From Syncephalis fuscata (lineage: Eukaryota; Zoopagomycota; Zoopagomycetes; Zoopagales; Piptocephalidaceae), in NCBI GenBank assembly GCA_025786725.1, contig JAHLTZ010000005.1, positions 1 through 64,000 on the forward strand: 64,000 bases of DNA. The letters run 5' to 3'. Positions 36,432 to 49,821 of this stretch are shown one piece after another. Position 1 is the stretch's first letter. Every line of letters starts with the position of its first letter. Under the pieces are notes generated by a model that was not told the origin of the DNA, did not search any database, and saw only the letters and a program-made list of their open reading frames with translations. The position numbers were made by a program, and so were the translations under genes.

Positions 36432-37040
36432 GTAGTAGTAGTAGTAGTAAAGTCCATCTGCGGTGTTATCGGAGTATTTAATTCTCCAGATAATTCCGAA
36501 GCGTTCAATCCAATGGCCGCTTCATTCACAACTAATGGCTCCCCTTCTGCAGCGGGTACTGATATCATCTAACAGTTTATAGTATAACATGTTACTGAAT
36601 TGTATTAAATAAATCAATAACTTACCTCATGATGACGCTGTCGATGCTGTTGGCAATCTGGTAAATCACTGGCAAATCCAGGTGTTTGTAGTATAAGGCG
36701 TGTATAAGTATATAGCACTAAAAGTAACAGTACATGATAGACAACTAGCAGTATGACTGTAGAATAGTTATATAAATACGCCCTATTAGCTAATAGTATT
36801 AATATTATGGCACACTTACCAGAACCAGTTACATTTTGTTTAACATAATAATCTATTGATATTGTTAATACCAAATATTAGAACTATAGAATTTGATTTA
36901 CTATGCTTATTTAGCTTACCCAATTGCACCTGAACTACAAACACATAATAACTAAATGCCAAAAGTCCATAAATCATCAATAACGGCGTATAGGATATGG
37001 GTGTTAACCAACGCTCACGAGCCGGTCGTAACAATTGCAT
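35125..37040 (-). CDS. DHHC palmitoyltransferase (Pfa3/zDHHC2-15-20-like)
   Basis: Integral membrane protein S-acyltransferase. The start at 37040 opens MQLLRPARERWLTPISY; TM1 and TM2 follow in the first exons. A long Asn/Thr/Ser-rich linker (poly-Asn from ATT repeats near 36400-36430) leads to the zinc/catalytic domain: [47 protein letters not shown], with DHHC at about 35955-35966. TM3 (FLFLFYVSIFTFYVAITIGVML) and TM4 (VALTALAGLWSLMLIPFAGM) follow. The conserved TTLEY (TTxE) motif sits in the next exon, then a soluble tail. The last two small exons give VPIPN and a Thr-rich end closing at 35125. The DHHC type fits endomembrane enzymes of the Pfa3 group; the exact orthologue is uncertain. 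Confidence 0.88.
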
Positions 37041-37969
37041 ATTGTATGATAGTTAAAAGAGACAAAACCACAATAAAATTTAAGCAGTACTATGACTGTG
37101 CTTATTGCGGTTAAACCAATAGTATACTATTGCAGTTATTATCGTTACATAGACAGACGACAATAGATTGAAAGAAAAAGAAGAAGAAAGGAATATGCTT
37201 AAAGAATGCTGCGGTACAATTTCAATCAAGAAATCTGAGCGAAATAATAAACGAATGAATAGGCTACAAGGTAGTAGAGCCTTGCACGCGCTCTCTCTCT
37301 GTCCTATTAATGGTCTACTATTTCAAGGGCCTGGAATAAAAGCGTATGGGTAGCTGGACAAATAAAATGCAAGAGAAAAGGAACACCAAAGGCGTCATAG
37401 AATTGAGCGAAAGCGAGGAGTGAGTGAGGGAAAGAGTTAAAAGAACGAGAAAACTTCAAATTAAAACGAAGCACGTGCGAGGTCGATCTGTGAAATATAG
37501 TATCTTTTATAAATAAGCAATTTAATACACTATATAGATTATACACATAGACTATAAAGCCGATAGTGGTAACAAGGCAGGCATAGAGTAAAAGTCGGCA
37601 CCATCTGTGCATGTTTATCCTTATCTAAATATAAATGAAACCGGCTTATTGATGGGAATAAAGATTGTCTAGTGGATGGTGGTGATGGACTTGCAGGGCA
37701 GTCAATGCCAACGACTAAACAAGCATGCACATGGCATATGTACAAGGTGGATGCATGCATATATTGTATCGTTGTCGTTAGTATCTAGACCCGTAAATTT
37801 ATTATCGTTATTCTATAGTCATTACCTCGATAGATGGTGTGGTGGGTGTTGTGGTCTTTTTACGAAATATAGATATATTATTTGAGGGTAATCTAGATAA
37901 ATGGTAATTACAGGGTGTCATTTGTTATTCATTTCTATTTTGATTTGTACCAACTATCCTTTAAATTAC
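37041..37969. other. Region between DHHC gene and HAUS6 3' end
   Basis: It holds the DHHC promoter. The HAUS6 coding region may extend into it: the sequence after TQ at 37973 is also a gtaagt donor, and an exon reading LPSNNISIFRKKTTTPTTPSIE would follow at about 37820-37890. I could not find a convincing end for that version. Confidence 0.35.
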
Positions 37970-39564
37970 TTACTGAGTCATTTCAGATGATGATGATGAT
38001 GATGATACAGATGTAGTATGTTCTATAGTTTGATATAGACTACGAATACGGTCTTGTAGTTTTAATAACATTGTATCAAGTGCTGTTTGGTGTCCTTGGT
38101 GATGGATAACTGCTTGATGTACACGTCGTTGTGTTTCATCTAGCGTATCTAATAAAGTGATATGGTTATAGTCAATATTTGTTATTGCTATTTATTACTA
38201 TTTACTTGAATTGGGACAGGATGGTTCTAATACACCATGATAGGATGTATACCATAATTTACTTAATGCAACAAGATCGATAGAATTACTAGGATTGGAT
38301 AGTTTACGTAATTGCTCCTATAGTATTATGGTGAATATGGTGAATATCCTTGGTCAATGGCTAATCATGTTATACTAACTGGTTCACACACTGTGCCCCA
38401 AGTACGTAGTGCTTCATTAGACATATCAATATGAAGTTGTTCGCCATCTAGTCGATGTCGTTTTCGATCAACTAATGCCGTTTGTAACATATCTACAAAT
38501 ATATATATATGTATGTATTAATATAATGATACAAGTGTATTTAATAGTTACCATGATTGTAAGTATGCTGTTGTTGCCATGCCTCAATGGTACGCCATCG
38601 TGATCGAACTGATTCTATTTGTTGCATTTGATCTGTCCCAACATTTAAGAATTCACTTTGATCTGCTGCCATTAATTTACGCTTTCTATCTTCTAACATC
38701 GTCTATGATAGATAGATATCAGATTCAGTGTACTATTTATTATAACGACAACCTACATCTGCCTGTTGTAACTGTCGTATTTCTTCTTCAGCTTTATGAG
38801 ATGCTTCAAGTAAATGATCGTTGATTTGGCGTCTAAACTGAGCCTCTTTCATAAAATCCTCCATTTCATGAGTCAATGTGTCCTTTTCAGCTACTTAGTA
38901 TTTTATTATATATAGATTTTGACTTACTGGTGTAATCTTATCAATATCTATTACATCATATACATTAATATTAACACTGTTACCATTTATTTATTTATTT
39001 ACCTGTTAGTATTGAGGGATAATCTCGCTTTGTTACTATTTCAAGTACATAACTTGAAAATGAACATAAAATACGCTCTAACCTAAATATACATTAATAT
39101 AATGGCCTTCAACTATTTACGTTATTTATTTAAACCTACCGTTCTCCCTGACCATCTTCAAGATAAGACTTGCGTATGGCTACAGTGGGCCATAAATGAC
39201 CGCTTTTCTTTAACTGTTCAAGCCAATGAAAGGCTATAGCAAGTAATTCGCGACTTTGTTTACGGTCAAATGCCGGCCAACAATGAAGGAATTTCTACAT
39301 CATTATAGCCAATAATATAGAATACTTATAGCTTATATCTTTAAAGTATATCGATAGACTACTTACTTGTCGGGTAGCTGAATCGTCTAATCGTGTAAAT
39401 AGAAACCATAGTACTACTTCTAAGCCTTTTGTATTAGGTGCAGGACCCGCAAACATAGTTTGTTCCAATACGACATTGTTATATGTATCAGGTATCAAGC
39501 TACACTCTAATAGGCCAAGCAACGATAGATTAGTAAATAGAATGGCGCGGTCTGTAAAGGCCAT
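37970..39564 (-). CDS. Augmin complex subunit 6 (HAUS6/AUG6-like)
   Basis: Augmin recruits gamma-tubulin complexes to existing spindle microtubules. I start at 39564 (MAFTDRAILFTNLSLLG); ATG 39609 is in frame and adds 15 residues. The first exons read LDDSATRQ, then KFLHCWPAFDRKQSRELLAIAFHWLEQL, matching the HAUS6 N-terminal CH-like domain (CWPxxDxKxxxEF...). Later exons are helical and coiled-coil: RLERILCSFSSYVLEIV, EEEIRQLQQADVDDRRKRKL, QIESVRSRWRTIEAWQQQH. The last exon encodes a poly-Ser run ending SEMTQ at a TAA. That TAA overlaps a gtaagt donor, so further 3' exons are possible. The first about 120 residues carry most of the identification. Confidence 0.72.
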
Positions 39565-40409
39565 TATTGTAAGACGAGTAGTAATAGTCAATAGCGTAAA
39601 TATCAACAAGATAAATAAAAGGCGCGATTTTATTTTATAAATTAATTGTAATTAAATAGTGGAGTTATTTTACTTTGAGTTCTGGTTAAACTGGGACAAA
39701 AAAATCAATAATTTGAATAGTAAATCGTCAATCAGTTTTTACTACTGAGAAGTGCTATTTGATGAAGCAGTGCCACATCAACTCCGATTAATTCAATCAG
39801 TGTCAACTAATCAGTACTATTTTCAATATTTGATATCAGTGTTAATAAATATTAAATAGTATTTCATGTTACTTACAATAAAATGTTACATTTAATTATA
39901 ATGTTGATGCAGCAGTGTCAGTTTGATTTCTTATTATAATAAGTGTGAATCCATATTATGGTTGCTATAGGTATTTAAAGCATTATAATTGATTATTTAA
40001 TATAACTCACCATCCAGTTCCATGTTTAGTAGAATAACAAATGTGTAGTGCAATAAAGTAAAGGATGTTAGCTTTGGTTTTTTAACACTAAATTACATGA
40101 GTCTATTATTAATTATTAAATAAACGAAGCTATTGTACATTGACTTTTACATTTTTATTTACTCATTTCACTCTTCTTTTCCTATTACTATTTTCTCGTC
40201 TTATCTCCTTTTTAGATATTCTATTTTACGGAAATGATAATGAACAATAATATTACATTGATATCTATTATAAATGATGATTTAAAAACAATTAATCTAA
40301 TCAACTCGTCAACTATTTAAATCATTACGATCAATTGCGTAAAAAGATTTACTATCCCGGGGATTAAAGTAAATATATTGTAATTAATGTGTTGTTAATT
40401 ATCTTTATT
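39565..40409. other. AT-rich intergenic region, HAUS6 to FANCI
   Basis: It holds the upstream region of HAUS6 and the 3' flank of FANCI. I see no gene. Confidence 0.5.
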
Positions 40410-43400
40410 TCATTCTTCATCTTCATTTTCTTGTTCTTCTTGTTCTTCCTCATGTTGTTGTCCCTGTTCTTCCTCTTCCTCTCCTTCCTCTTGCGCCTCT
40501 TGTTCCTCCGTTTCATCTATAATAATACGTTGTATTTGAATACGGAAATCACGAGCAGTACTACGTTTTAATAAATATACCAAATCCACCTAAATTCATT
40601 GGTTATATATATAGTATTTATAATAAGTTATATTATTTACCTTGGACTGTTTTGATAATGCAATAATATGCTTTTCAAATTGTTCCACTGTAAATATCAA
40701 CATTGGTATTGCACGTAACTCTCTAGAAATACGTGCCTATTCATTATATTAATATTATATTGTTATTAGTATCTATTGTAATCTATTACCTTCTTCGTTA
40801 ATGGCTTATCCTTGTTCTTTTTACGCTTTCCATTCTCTGAACTATTAGTTCCATGATTGGATTGTGCTCCATCATGCTGTTGAACATAAGTAATAAATTG
40901 ATATAAATGCTGTGAAAGTGGTCCTCCTGCCGTTTCTATTAATGCTTTCATTTCTTGACCTGGTCTTATATTAAGAGTCAGTGCCTAATATTTAATTAGT
41001 CTATAATATTATTGCACTAGTCTATGCTATATGTATTACTTTACGTGTTATACTCCCTAATAACTTGTAAGCCCTCTGTAATGTTTGCGTAAGACGATCG
41101 GCCATCGGCCCAACAATATATGTTTGTTGAGCGGTAATGCATACTTCACAGATGGCCTTCATACGTTGTAATACATACCCATATGACTCAATTAGACATA
41201 CATCTATCAAGTGTCATTAATATAAGCTATTCTATTACATTGACAACACCCACCCTTTCCTAACTCTACTGAAAATCGAGGTTTTGACCAATGATTCACA
41301 CAATACTGTAACTCTTCAATATTGGCATCAGTAGATTCGAGAATGGCGCGGAATACTATTAAACTCGTTTGATCATTCACTAGACTAAATGTCATTTCCA
41401 TTTGACTTTCCGGTTCTTCATAAATAGTACCAATATTACCACGTATCAGCTTAATATCTGTTGCTATAGTGGCATGACAGTTCAAGGTAGCTGAACCTGC
41501 TTCTGTAGCTAGTATAGCATTTACCAATGATCTAGATAATTGACTATCATCAATGCCGTAATTAGAAGTTACTTGCCGTTTCCAATTGATGGCATGTTCT
41601 GGTTCAGTGGCCAAACAGTGCTTTCTAATAAACTCGTATAAATCGACAATCAAGGCAATTTCCTTTTGCATACAGGCACCTCGTTCAAACAAGGCATTAA
41701 TCATCGACTATTTAATATTAATTATACTGTTGAATCTATTTAATAAATCATTTACCTCTAATCGTGTTAATAGATTGATAATAACCTGTTTTGAATTAAT
41801 ATTTGGTGTAGTGCTATCGAGATCAATAAATAGATCTACTATTCGTGTTGATGCATCATCACTCTTATTCATTATCTTTAACAATAAATTGTGTAAGCCT
41901 TGAGAACAAACAAGTATATCTGATGATCCCTATATGTATATAGATATACATAGATATACATAGATATACATAGATATTAGTTTATATTTATTAATAGTTG
42001 GTTATTATTACTAACCGCTAAAAACCGTCGTTCATTTTTTGCGCATTCTTCTAATTCAAGGAAAAGTAATTGTGCTACACTTTTAGTAATATTAATATCC
42101 TGTTCGGTACAAGATAACTAATAGTATAGAGAATAGTTAAATCATCTAATATTTAATTAACCATATTACTTACTTTGTGCGCATGAGTAATGGCCGTGGC
42201 TACAAGCATTTTAAGTAAATGAACTCGATATCCAAAACGTAATGATGCATCAGAATGTTGAATCAACTTTTTACACAATTTATGTACTGCCATCGATGTC
42301 AATTTGGTGGTCTGTAAAATACATGAACATCCTATTAATTATAATAAATATGTATTAGATTTTATTAAATAGACTACTATTTAATTACCTTTGGTAGATT
42401 TATCTCTTAATAGAGCATATGCTTGACAGTGTTTACTAACAACACTACGAATTGTTTCAATAGCATCAACTTTAGAGAAATTACATAGAGCAGTAACCAT
42501 GGCACTCTAATAATTGATAAGTAATTAATACGAGTCATATCTATATCTATATTTATATTTATATCTATATATATATTACCTCATATAAAGCTAATAGTCG
42601 TTGAATTGAAGTTATACGCTGTATTTCATCCAATGCTGGTGTACGATCAAGATTTCTCGTTAATCGGTAATCGGCAACAGGTGTATCGGATAGACGTGTT
42701 ACAATTGTGGTAAGTATTGACTGGCATTGTTTTACTTCCTCTAATCTATTATTGGTACTTTTGAATAATTCATATAACTGAGAAATAAGTATAAGAAGTT
42801 GTGGTAATGGATCTCGTATATCGTCCTCTTCTTCATCTTTGTTGTTGTTACCAACTATATTGTCACTATTAATAGCACTTTGACCACGTCTCATATGATG
42901 TAATCCATTCAGTATAGCGTCAGGTTCTGTCGCATCAAGTTGAAAGGTTATAGTGGCCTATATTTAATAATATTTATAATTCTATTAGTTATATTATAAG
43001 TTAAACTTACTTGTCGTAGTAAATAATCAGCTAACGATAGAATACATTCGGGTCGTTTCTGAACAAGCAATGATAAACTGGCCAATGATTTGGCTTGTAA
43101 AATACCCGTAGATTGTGTACAACGTCCGATTAGACCTTGTATACAATATTAGATAGTTGAAGATAAACCAATTTATACATACTAATGAGTTCATTTCTAT
43201 ACATTTGTATTCGATCAGCGTTCATAAATGCTGGAGTCAAGTCTAAATTAATTAGAAATACCAATGCTTGTAAAGCGTTTTCTTGACCATTGGTATCCCT
43301 ATAATTTAACATATAAATATTGTATACTCTAATTGTCAATAGAGTATATCCTACCGTGAAAATAGATATTTACGCGCGGTCATTAATAGATCATCGCGTA

Positions 43401-45586
43401 ACATTTGATTTGAAACATAAATTGTTGATAAAGATGTAAATAGACTACGGATTATGGAGGGTGAAAGCATTGGCATTAGACTGTTCAGCTCTTTTATCTA
43501 TCATATTAATCAATATTATAATTTAATCTATTAATATGTAATATTACATACCATATGTGTATATTCTAATAGAGTAGCTCCAGCTTGATCAACTATTTGC
43601 CCTAATAGCTCTGCATATAAATAAGTAGATGGTAGATGAGCAATTAGCCGCTCAATAACAATATCCAGAATAGTTTGACGGGATGCTTCACATTTCTAAA
43701 TAAATACTATTACTATACAATGCATTAAGTACACTATTTCTAATAACTTACCACAAATAATTGAGCCAAATGTACAATTAATTGATTTGCTAATCCTACT
43801 AATGTATCATTCAATGTTGTATTAAATCGTGTATTCATTGGACAACACTGTTCCAATGTACTGGTTAACAGCTTAATTAGGGCAATATAGCTCGATCAAC
43901 ACTATGGGCCACTTGTTCGATACTCTCAGTTAACATCTTCTCCCAAAGATTCGCCTTTAATTCAGTATAATCTATATGTATATATGTATATATAGATATA
44001 TAGATATAAATTAATAAAATAATTATATTCATTATAATAAACTTAATCATTCCAAGCATTTACCTCGTAGCCATGGTGCTTGTAATAAACGATGTTGAAC
44101 TCGAGCATTATTAATTAGGAATGATTTTAACATTTCCATAATCTAGAATAGTTAGCTAGTATGTTTATATGCTATTTATTCCCACCTGATCTTGATATCG
44201 ATGATTTCTTGCTATTAAACATAGACAGACAACGGTAAATGAGGAACAAAGTAGTCCAGTATCTTTTTTAATGGACTTTATAAAAAGTTCCATTAATTTC
44301 TAATAATTGTATCGTAAGAAAACTTGCTGTAAATATAGCATATAGTATTTACTGAATCCTGACTCATAGAAAAGCATAGATGAAATGCTACGGTGCCTTC
44401 AATTGACTGTCTGGCTATTTCATCCATTTCAGAAAAACAATCACGATATGTAGCAAAGAATTCTAGCATATTTGGAATAATGGGAATTCGTGGTGCCTAT
44501 AAGCAATATTAGTAATGACACACACATACACACACTATGTAGATATACTTACTTTGATAGCATATAATACTAATTGATAGACAAATGTTGGTAATTCATC
44601 CGGTAATACCAATGGTAAATGTCTACACTAATAAGTATTGAATAGTTTGTATACGTATATTATTACCGTTGAAAACACGTAAGCAATAATTCAAACTGTT
44701 CTCCTGCTAATGGAACTGTATGAAATGCCGTAACTAATGGTACCAAAAGACGTGGTGGTATATCTGCTTTTGATAATACATTAATAGATTCCTGTTTGCT
44801 ATTAACATATAATCCTGATAACGGTTTACTTCTACCATCGGTAGATAATGCAGTTGAATTACTTGCTGCATATAATAGACTGGCATATAGTGATGTAATA
44901 CATGTAAATAAACGGCTTTCTGATGTTATCCAAATAGTAACAACATCCAGGGCACCTATTAGTGTAGATTGAGATATCATTTGAATCTAAATATTATTAA
45001 TCATTAGTGATTGATCATTAAATATTCTATATACCAACGATTCTACTTACGTGTGGTATCCATAGATTAACTAACTGTTCAGCAAAATAGTCGTCATCTG
45101 AATCATCTGCACTTCCTTCACGTAGCCTTAAATAAATCAGTAGTTTATTAATAAATAAATGAATACAAAATAGTAGTATAACGTACCATTCAAGGGCTAC
45201 TTGGAATAAACGATCCAAAAGCGTTGTTGATTCGCTTGCTAAAAGCTCTTCACTTCTACCAAGTGCCGCTATTAACCATATTAATTATCGTTTATTACTC
45301 TATCCTACTCTATCCTACTCTATCCTATTTATAACTACTATATAATTACCATTCAATAGTGTTCTGGCACATCCAAGCCGTTGCTCTTTATCTAGATTGC
45401 TATATTCTTTCTGTAACAGTAATTGCAGTCCTTGTTCAATCTAAATAGAAAGAATAAGACGGCGTATACTTATTCAGTAATTGTACCTACATCCGCATCA
45501 CTTGTTTCTACCAAAGGATCCTCCACCTCATTGCAATCCTCAAGTGTAGATTTAAGGAAACGTACTGTTGTTTGAATAACGTCCAT
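40410..45586 (-). CDS. FANCI: Fanconi anaemia protein FANCI
   Basis: FANCI partners FANCD2 in the clamp that marks DNA interstrand crosslinks for repair. The gene starts at 45586 (MDVIQTTVRFLKSTLEDC) and has about 20 short introns; the protein is roughly 1,200-1,300 residues, mostly helical. Matches to FANCI include PRLLVPLVTAFHTVPLAGEQ, ELPTFVYQLVLYAIK, EGTVAFHLCFSM, ARNHRYQDQ, FRAILESTDANIEELQYCVNHW, and especially the C-terminus: ARISRELRAIPMLIFTVEQFEKHIIALSKQSK followed by STARDFRIQ and a Glu/Gln-rich acidic tail. One base is missing near 43881-43888, where DRAI should continue ALIKLLT. At the position of the human ubiquitinated Lys this protein has Glu. HAUS6 lies downstream on the same strand. 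Confidence 0.88.
41936..41978. repeat. 12-bp tandem repeat in a FANCI intron
   Basis: The unit is tagatatacata, about 3.5 copies, inside an intron. A second short array with a 10-bp unit (tatcctactc, three copies) lies at 45300-45328 in another FANCI intron. Confidence 0.75.
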
Positions 45587-45733
45587 GAGCAAAGAAAATA
45601 ACAAGCAGAATAAGACGCGTCTTTTCCACTCCATCATTTATATATCGTTAAATAGTCACGTGATTAATTAATTGAATATAAGTGCGTGTATAGGAATTGC
45701 TTTCCTCGTCTATTGTTCTCCGCACTATTCATT
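45587..45733. promoter_or_regulatory. Divergent promoter between FANCI and AFI1-like gene
   Basis: The two start codons are 147 bp apart. The interval includes a short ATATATCGTTAAATA tract. Co-regulation is only inferred from the spacing. Confidence 0.4.
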
Positions 45734-48317
45734 ATGACCGCAGTAGCAGCATCACTTCCATCTGACCATGTTCGTACTATTCTACTGGCCGAATTCGATA
45801 TTGACCGGGGGTCATCGCTGACCCATCAGTATCCAGAACCAACGGGAGCGGATGAAAAGTAAGCGACTACGAGTTTTACCGCTTTGATACTTATTCAGTA
45901 TTTATATATATATATATCACTATAGCTTTCTAGCTGAGCAAATGCTTCCGGACGGTGCTCATTTACGCGAAGAAGATTGGACCGTCTTTTTCCTTAATCG
46001 CAAAAAGCCAGAACCTTTAGAAAAAACGAGCGATAACAATAATAGTAACAGTAACAATAACAGTAACAGTAACCAACCAGTATTATATGTACTGAACCTA
46101 GTACGCACTAAACATGATTCACAAGCAAGACGGTAATTATATAATTGAATTAGATTAAATTAAATTAAATTATAGAATTAAACCAATATAATTAACTATT
46201 TAGTGGTGCAGTTGTAAAGGCAATGGCTATTTGTGTTACTTTCCCTGCCGTAGATATATTCAAAGTAAGCAATTATATTAATAGCAATAACTATTACATT
46301 AATAAACTATTGTATCAATTAGGCGGTTCTTTTATTAGCAATGGAAAAGTATTTTCTTGCCCCATCAATTGATGTATTGGTATCGCTATTTCGTACAGTG
46401 AATTCTTTAGATTTAGCCGATATGCCTTGTTTCTCTTTACCCGAGAAGCGAATTCTACGATCATGGGACATTCCCGATTTATTTGAAGAGAAATTTATAG
46501 CTGCTGCTGCAGAACGTAAAACACGTACCGACAATACAGCAAATACATCTGATGTAGCATCGGATCGAGTGGATGAAAATAATAACTCAAAACGTGGTAC
46601 TTCTTATATTGATTTAGCGACTGGTCGCTCTAATGGACCAACTGCTACCGATCCTGGACTGGCCATGTCAGGTGTTCGTAAGGATCGATATTTCTTTGAG
46701 GCAGTTATAGCCTATGATGGTATTAATATTCCTATTCGAGTACCACTTACAAACTATACAGAAGAAGTAGGCGATGTAAGTTGTTATTTACACCTATTTA
46801 TCTATCTATATAATGAATATAACTAACCGTAATAATGAATATGCTATACTAGTTTTCGTTAATTAAACTAATATCTACCTTTTCTCCAGCCTCACCCTCT
46901 CAAACACTATCGCCACCATTCCACGCTCATTTAACAACAGCTGGTGCACATACACATCCAATTATACTGCTTATTAATGCACTACTTACTCAAAAGCGCA
47001 TTTTATTTTTGGGCCATGAAAGACCCGCTGGAGAAGTGGCCAATTTTGTATTGGCTGCTTGTGCCATGGGCAGTGGTGGTGGTGGCGTGTTACGTGGTTT
47101 TACCGATCGTGCATTTCCATATGCTAATTTGGCTCATTTGGACGACTTATTAGACTGGTATGATGATGATGGCTATTCATAGTATTAATTAAATTACTTA
47201 CTATTGATTATAGTCCTGGATATATTGCTGGGGTTACTAATCCAGCTTTTAAAGATCATCCAGAATGGTGGGATGTTTTATGCGATATAAAGACTGGACG
47301 CATCACTATTAGTAGTAAAATACTGGCCCCAGAGAGTAGTGAAACATCTCATCGTGACGCCGATAAAGGTTACGGCGATGATAGTGGCAACACTGGAAGA
47401 TCTACAGGACGGGATACATACGATAATGAGTTTATACAAGATGTAATTATAATACCATGGCAATAATAGCAACAACACTAATATTAAGATTAACGATTTA
47501 CGATTATAGGTCATGTCAGCTATTCAGGCTCACTATAGTGAAATGGCTATTCGAACTAAATTCCACGATTATGTTCAGCGATTCGTTAGAGTGGCGGCTA
47601 TTTATGAGGCACAGGTTTATGGAAATAGTTTAATTGATTTCTCAGCTCAAGATACACCGGATATATCGGGTCTACTTGGTTATGGCTTCTACTTTACAGA
47701 TGATACGGTGAAGAAGCGTGAATTGCGTATCAACAAATCACGTATTGAAGGTTGGCGACAAACCTACGCTTACCAATACTATGTTGAGGTAATTAATTAG
47801 ACTATTAAATATTAAATACAAAATATTAAATATTAAATACGATTGATATTTATAGGATTTCCGATTATATCTTAATACACGTAGTGTTAATGCATTGGAT
47901 GTACAACGACAAGCAGTCAAGTTAAGAACACCATGTTCAATATCAAATGACGAAATAGAAGCTATTATTGAGCAATGCTTCGTAGTTCCTGTGATGATAT
48001 CCAGATTATTGAGGTAACTGAGCTATAATTATATTCATAGTTATGGTTATATTAATCATTTATTATATAGTTACTTTCATATTTCCCTCAGAATAAAGGC
48101 GGTTTACAACCACTGGCAGCCTGTTTATTTCATACATCGCCTGTTATACGTGAAGGCGTAGTTATGTTGCTACAACAACTATGCATGAATCCAGTAAGTA
48201 TATGAATAATATACATTGATATTATAATTAACATATGATTATTAGAATGGATATCGACTGGTTCAATATCTAAATCGTTATTATCGATTGGCACTGGATC
48301 GTTTGCAAAGCATATAA
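45734..48317 (+). CDS. AFI1-like DENN/SPA-domain polarity protein
   Basis: The start is at 45734 ([26 protein letters not shown]). The first exons match the Afi1 N-terminal domain: [15 protein letters not shown], then [25 protein letters not shown]. The middle exon carries the SPA (stabilization of polarity axis) region: [50 protein letters not shown]. The C-terminal part holds [19 protein letters not shown] and [23 protein letters not shown], ending DRLQSI. Afi1/MesA proteins are DENN-type regulators that anchor Arf3 and polarity factors at growth sites. Between EAIIEQ and [13 protein letters not shown] (47971-47976) one base appears to be missing; exons on both sides are in clear family frame. 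It is head-to-head with FANCI, 147 bp apart. Confidence 0.83.
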
Positions 48318-48546
48318 ATCTAATATTTAATTGATTTTAATCGACTTTATGTCATTGTTGTATAAATAAATCGATAAAGGACATATTTGTATCTTAATTA
48401 ATACAAATAGTTGAATAGTTTGTATATTACTAATCATTAATGATTACACTTGATATTACTAATTACTAATTACTAGTTACTAATAATTAATTATTGGTAT
48501 AATTTATCTATTAATATAATCAACTATCCAATGTTTTTCTAATTAA

Positions 48547-49821
48547 CTATTTGGAAGGAACATAATCTTTTGTCAAATCAATGCCCTCCAAATGCGTGTT
48601 TGTAATCTTGCCCTTGCGTGTACGTTGTTTTGGTCGCTTTGTTTTTGGCTATAGATAATAGGTTAATGAATTAAATAATATAAAAATATAATAAATATTT
48701 ATATATTACTTACGTCTTTCTTAACGCCGGTTTCAAATACTTCCATTGTTTTTAATCCAGCTATAGTTAAAATTATTATTAGTATATATTCGATATACAT
48801 ATATTATTATTTATCTATTATCTATTTATTACCTTCAGCCATTCGTTTAGGCAAATCAGCTTCATCAGGTACTTTTAATGTTCTCCACATATTTCGGAAT
48901 TCTAATACAATAATTAATACAATGATTAAATGGTCTTTAATCGACTACCTTCATCCATTTCAGTATTCAACGATGTGTCATTGTAATATAAAATACGTGC
49001 TGTTCCATCTCGATTACGAGCAATTAATATCTCGCCTGTAGCTGACAATTCCTAATAAATAATGTTATACAATAAATAATATACAGACTTATATATATAT
49101 ATAATACCTCAGCCAGTTTAGTAACATTTGCATTGGAGTCTTTTAATTCACAAACTTCAATGCCACCTCGACCGAATCCATCACGTAATAGTGCCAGTAC
49201 TTCTTCTTTGGTTCTTACGTTATAATCAGGCTATTTTATTATTATAATTATTATCATTATTAACATATCAAATAATGATAGGTAAATTAATAACTATACC
49301 TTATAGGCAAATGTATTTTTATCAGAATCATAAATTACTTTGCTATTATGCGCCAAAGCCTTTAATAGTGCAGCATCTTTTGCGATATCAACGTTTGTTT
49401 CTTTCTTTAATTCAGCCATTGTCATAGATCCATCATGTTTCTATTAAATCATCATAATATAAGATAACCGGTTAACCACCACTCAACCAGTACTATAATA
49501 CACCACACTAATCAATAATACATACTTTAATATGACTCATAATACGATAAAACTTCATACGCGTCTCATCTGAACTGGCACCAGCCATAGCTAGTGGCTC
49601 TGTAATTACAACGCTGCATTACTAACATAGTTGGTTAGTTGTCAAGTCTACTTGCCAGCCCGTCTACGCTTTAATTTATTGGCCGATCCAACTGCATCAT
49701 CCGTTGAAGTGTTATTTGTTGGCTTTTCGGCCGGCCTTGCAATCGGTGCTGCTCGTTGCAACACCGGCTGTGCGGCCATCCGTTTACGAAAGTTTTCATG
49801 TTGAGCCAACAAAGATGCCAT
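48547..49821 (-). CDS. TFA2: TFIIE beta subunit (TFA2/GTF2E2)
   Basis: General RNA polymerase II initiation factor that recruits and regulates TFIIH, of which XPB in this window is a component. The start at 49819-49821 reads MASLLAQHENFRKRMAAQPV. Exons continue DETRMKFYRIMSHIK, then MTMAELKKETNVDIAKDAALLKAL, NKNTFAYK-like sequence (SDKNTFAYK), PDYNVRTKEEVLALL, GGIEVCELKDSNANVTKLAE, RDGTARILYYND and MDEEFRNMWRTLKVPDE, and close with KGKITNTHLEGIDLTKDYVPSK. These follow GTF2E2 order with its two winged-helix domains. The first intron appears to use a GC donor (gcaagt after RRRA), since the neighbouring frame hits a stop otherwise. Confidence 0.92.

Noticed and set aside
36342-36572. Plus-strand Leu/Val-rich open frame
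   Set aside because: It is the reverse of the poly-Asn/Thr linker of the DHHC gene, produced by ATT and AGT repeats.
37676-37885. Plus-strand 69-codon open frame
   Set aside because: It overlaps possible HAUS6 3' exons on the minus strand and has no motif.
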